Shown here piece after piece: positions 63,030 through 64,000 of a stretch of 64,000 nucleotides of DNA. How positions within the stretch are numbered: the stretch's first letter is position 1; each line of letters opens with the position of its first letter. Source of the stretch: Pestalotiopsis fici W106-1 (Eukaryota; Ascomycota; Sordariomycetes; Amphisphaeriales; Sporocadaceae); the NCBI RefSeq assembly GCF_000516985.1, contig NW_006917099.1:310001-374000 (forward strand), given 5' to 3'. Below the pieces are notes generated by a model, which searched no databases, was not told the origin of the DNA, and was given only the letters and a program-made list of their open reading frames with translations. The translations under genes were made by a program, and so were the position numbers.

Positions 63030-64000
63030 TTAAGAGACAGTGCCCGAGTTGTCGGCGCAGTCGAAAACCTTGGCAATCAAGCCGGTGGCATACGCCTCTT
63101 GAATTGACAAGGCAACACCATATCTGGTTCTACAGTCAGTACATGCATGCAAGGGATAGGGAGGAGAAAATCATAAATGTGACTTACGTTCCGCCAACCA
63201 CCATGAATAGTCCAATGGCGATGACAAGTGCATGAAACCACCATAGCGCCTTGTTCTTGCCAGACAAGGTCTTGTATCCCTTGAAGTCGTGCATCCAGAA
63301 CAGCGCTGGGAAGATGAGACAAAAGGGAGCCGAGAACAGACTACCAGCGAGGCCGAGGAGGTAGTTGAGGATGGGCACGGCCTGGCTGATGATGAAGGCC
63401 AGAGTACCCAAGACAAGGTTAACGCCCAGCCAGGTGCTCCAGTGCACGAGCGTGTCGGCCTGCAGATGGCTGGTGTTGCGGAGGAGGCGCACAAACAGAT
63501 ACTTGGCGGCCACGTGCTGGTAGATGCCGTTGCCAATCACCAGTCCCGGAAGGGCCACGCCGTAGCTGATCTTCTTGAACAGCACGCCGGCGCTGCCAAA
63601 TGCCGGGGTTGTCAGCCACTGTCCGCAGTAGCGGTAGATGACCAGGCTGAAGACGAGGTACATGGCGCCGACCAGGACGCCGGTCACGTAGCAGGCCTTG
63701 CGGTAGTCTTGAGGTCTTCGCATCTCGGATATAATTGGGAGGTACACTGAAACACGCTAGGTCAGTAACCACTCCGGCGGATACTCTGGGATAAAACTTT
63801 ATAATTTGCACTTACTCGAACCGCCTGATCCGCATAGGAAAATGTTTGCTGAAGCCGTCATACCAGCGGCAAAGGTTGGGTACGCCATGGACCTGAAGCC
63901 GAGTTCATAAGGGCCAGTCTGCGGTGCTGCAGCAGGACGGTCTTGTTGCGTGACGGCAATAACAAAGATGAACACTGCGATGAAGAAGGTGATGAATCCA
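63030..64000 (-). CDS. Amino-acid transporter (AAAP family), 3' part
   Basis: Partial gene; its 5' end lies beyond the window. Exons in coding order: >64000-63816, 63746-63188, 63123-63030 (introns 69 and 64 bp, phases agree). About 279 residues are visible. The product is a proton-coupled amino-acid permease of the auxin/amino-acid permease family, as in fungal neutral amino-acid transporters. Visible hydrophobic spans include [16 protein letters not shown], a segment beginning [50 protein letters not shown] and [19 protein letters not shown]. The loop [15 protein letters not shown] matches the family's conserved E-M-x-x-P-x-D-F-x-K. The tail ends CADNSGTVS, as commonly in these fungal proteins. 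Location is the plasma membrane or vacuole, not decidable here. Confidence 0.92.

Overview
The window comes from a filamentous ascomycete (Pezizomycotina). The evidence is short GT-AG introns (mostly 49-75 bp, branch sites like CTAAC/CTGAT), a Zn(II)2Cys6 regulator with a fungal middle homology region, an RNA-silencing RNA-dependent RNA polymerase, and a 36-kb block with the hallmarks of repeat-induced point mutation (RIP): CpA/TpG almost gone, TpA everywhere, CpG retained, every long frame broken by TAA/TAG. A sordariomycete, perhaps hypocrealean, is my inference from overall gene style and is not proven here.

Layout. 1-6.2 kb: a five-exon amidase (+) and an eight-exon Zn2Cys6 transcription factor (-), convergent. 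6.2-42.5 kb: the RIP block, with no intact gene. 42.5-64 kb: a dense housekeeping segment with an RNA-dependent RNA polymerase (+), a DUF1295 membrane protein (-), Vps41 of the HOPS complex (-), APC1/BimE of the anaphase-promoting complex (+), an SNG1-like DUF3533 membrane protein (+) and the 3' part of an amino-acid transporter (-). Vps41 and APC1 diverge from a shared ~500-bp promoter; the other neighbours are convergent or tandem.

The RIP block is not featureless. Its two edges carry a matching inverted repeat (14 of the first 15 bases identical, 31 of 47 overall) flanked outside by the same 7-mer CTGATAG, so the whole 36.3 kb may be one giant (or nested) TIR element. Inside it, read codon by codon, are decayed genes. 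The clearest lies on the minus strand at about 18.9-21.3 kb: one frame, no frameshift over at least 761 codons, encoding tandem two-finger zinc modules, a linker, a Ulp1-like (C48) cysteine protease with His, Asp, Gln-position and Cys in place, and two more zinc fingers. Its stops are of the RIP type, and Tyr codons stand where Cys/His are expected. Other decayed frames lie near 18, 28, 30 and 34 kb. Several tandem repeats in the block still hold intact CpA/TpG and probably expanded after RIP.

Functionally, the unique genes are ordinary cell machinery. The notable juxtaposition is a quelling-type RdRP gene starting about 400 bp from the edge of the RIP-silenced block.
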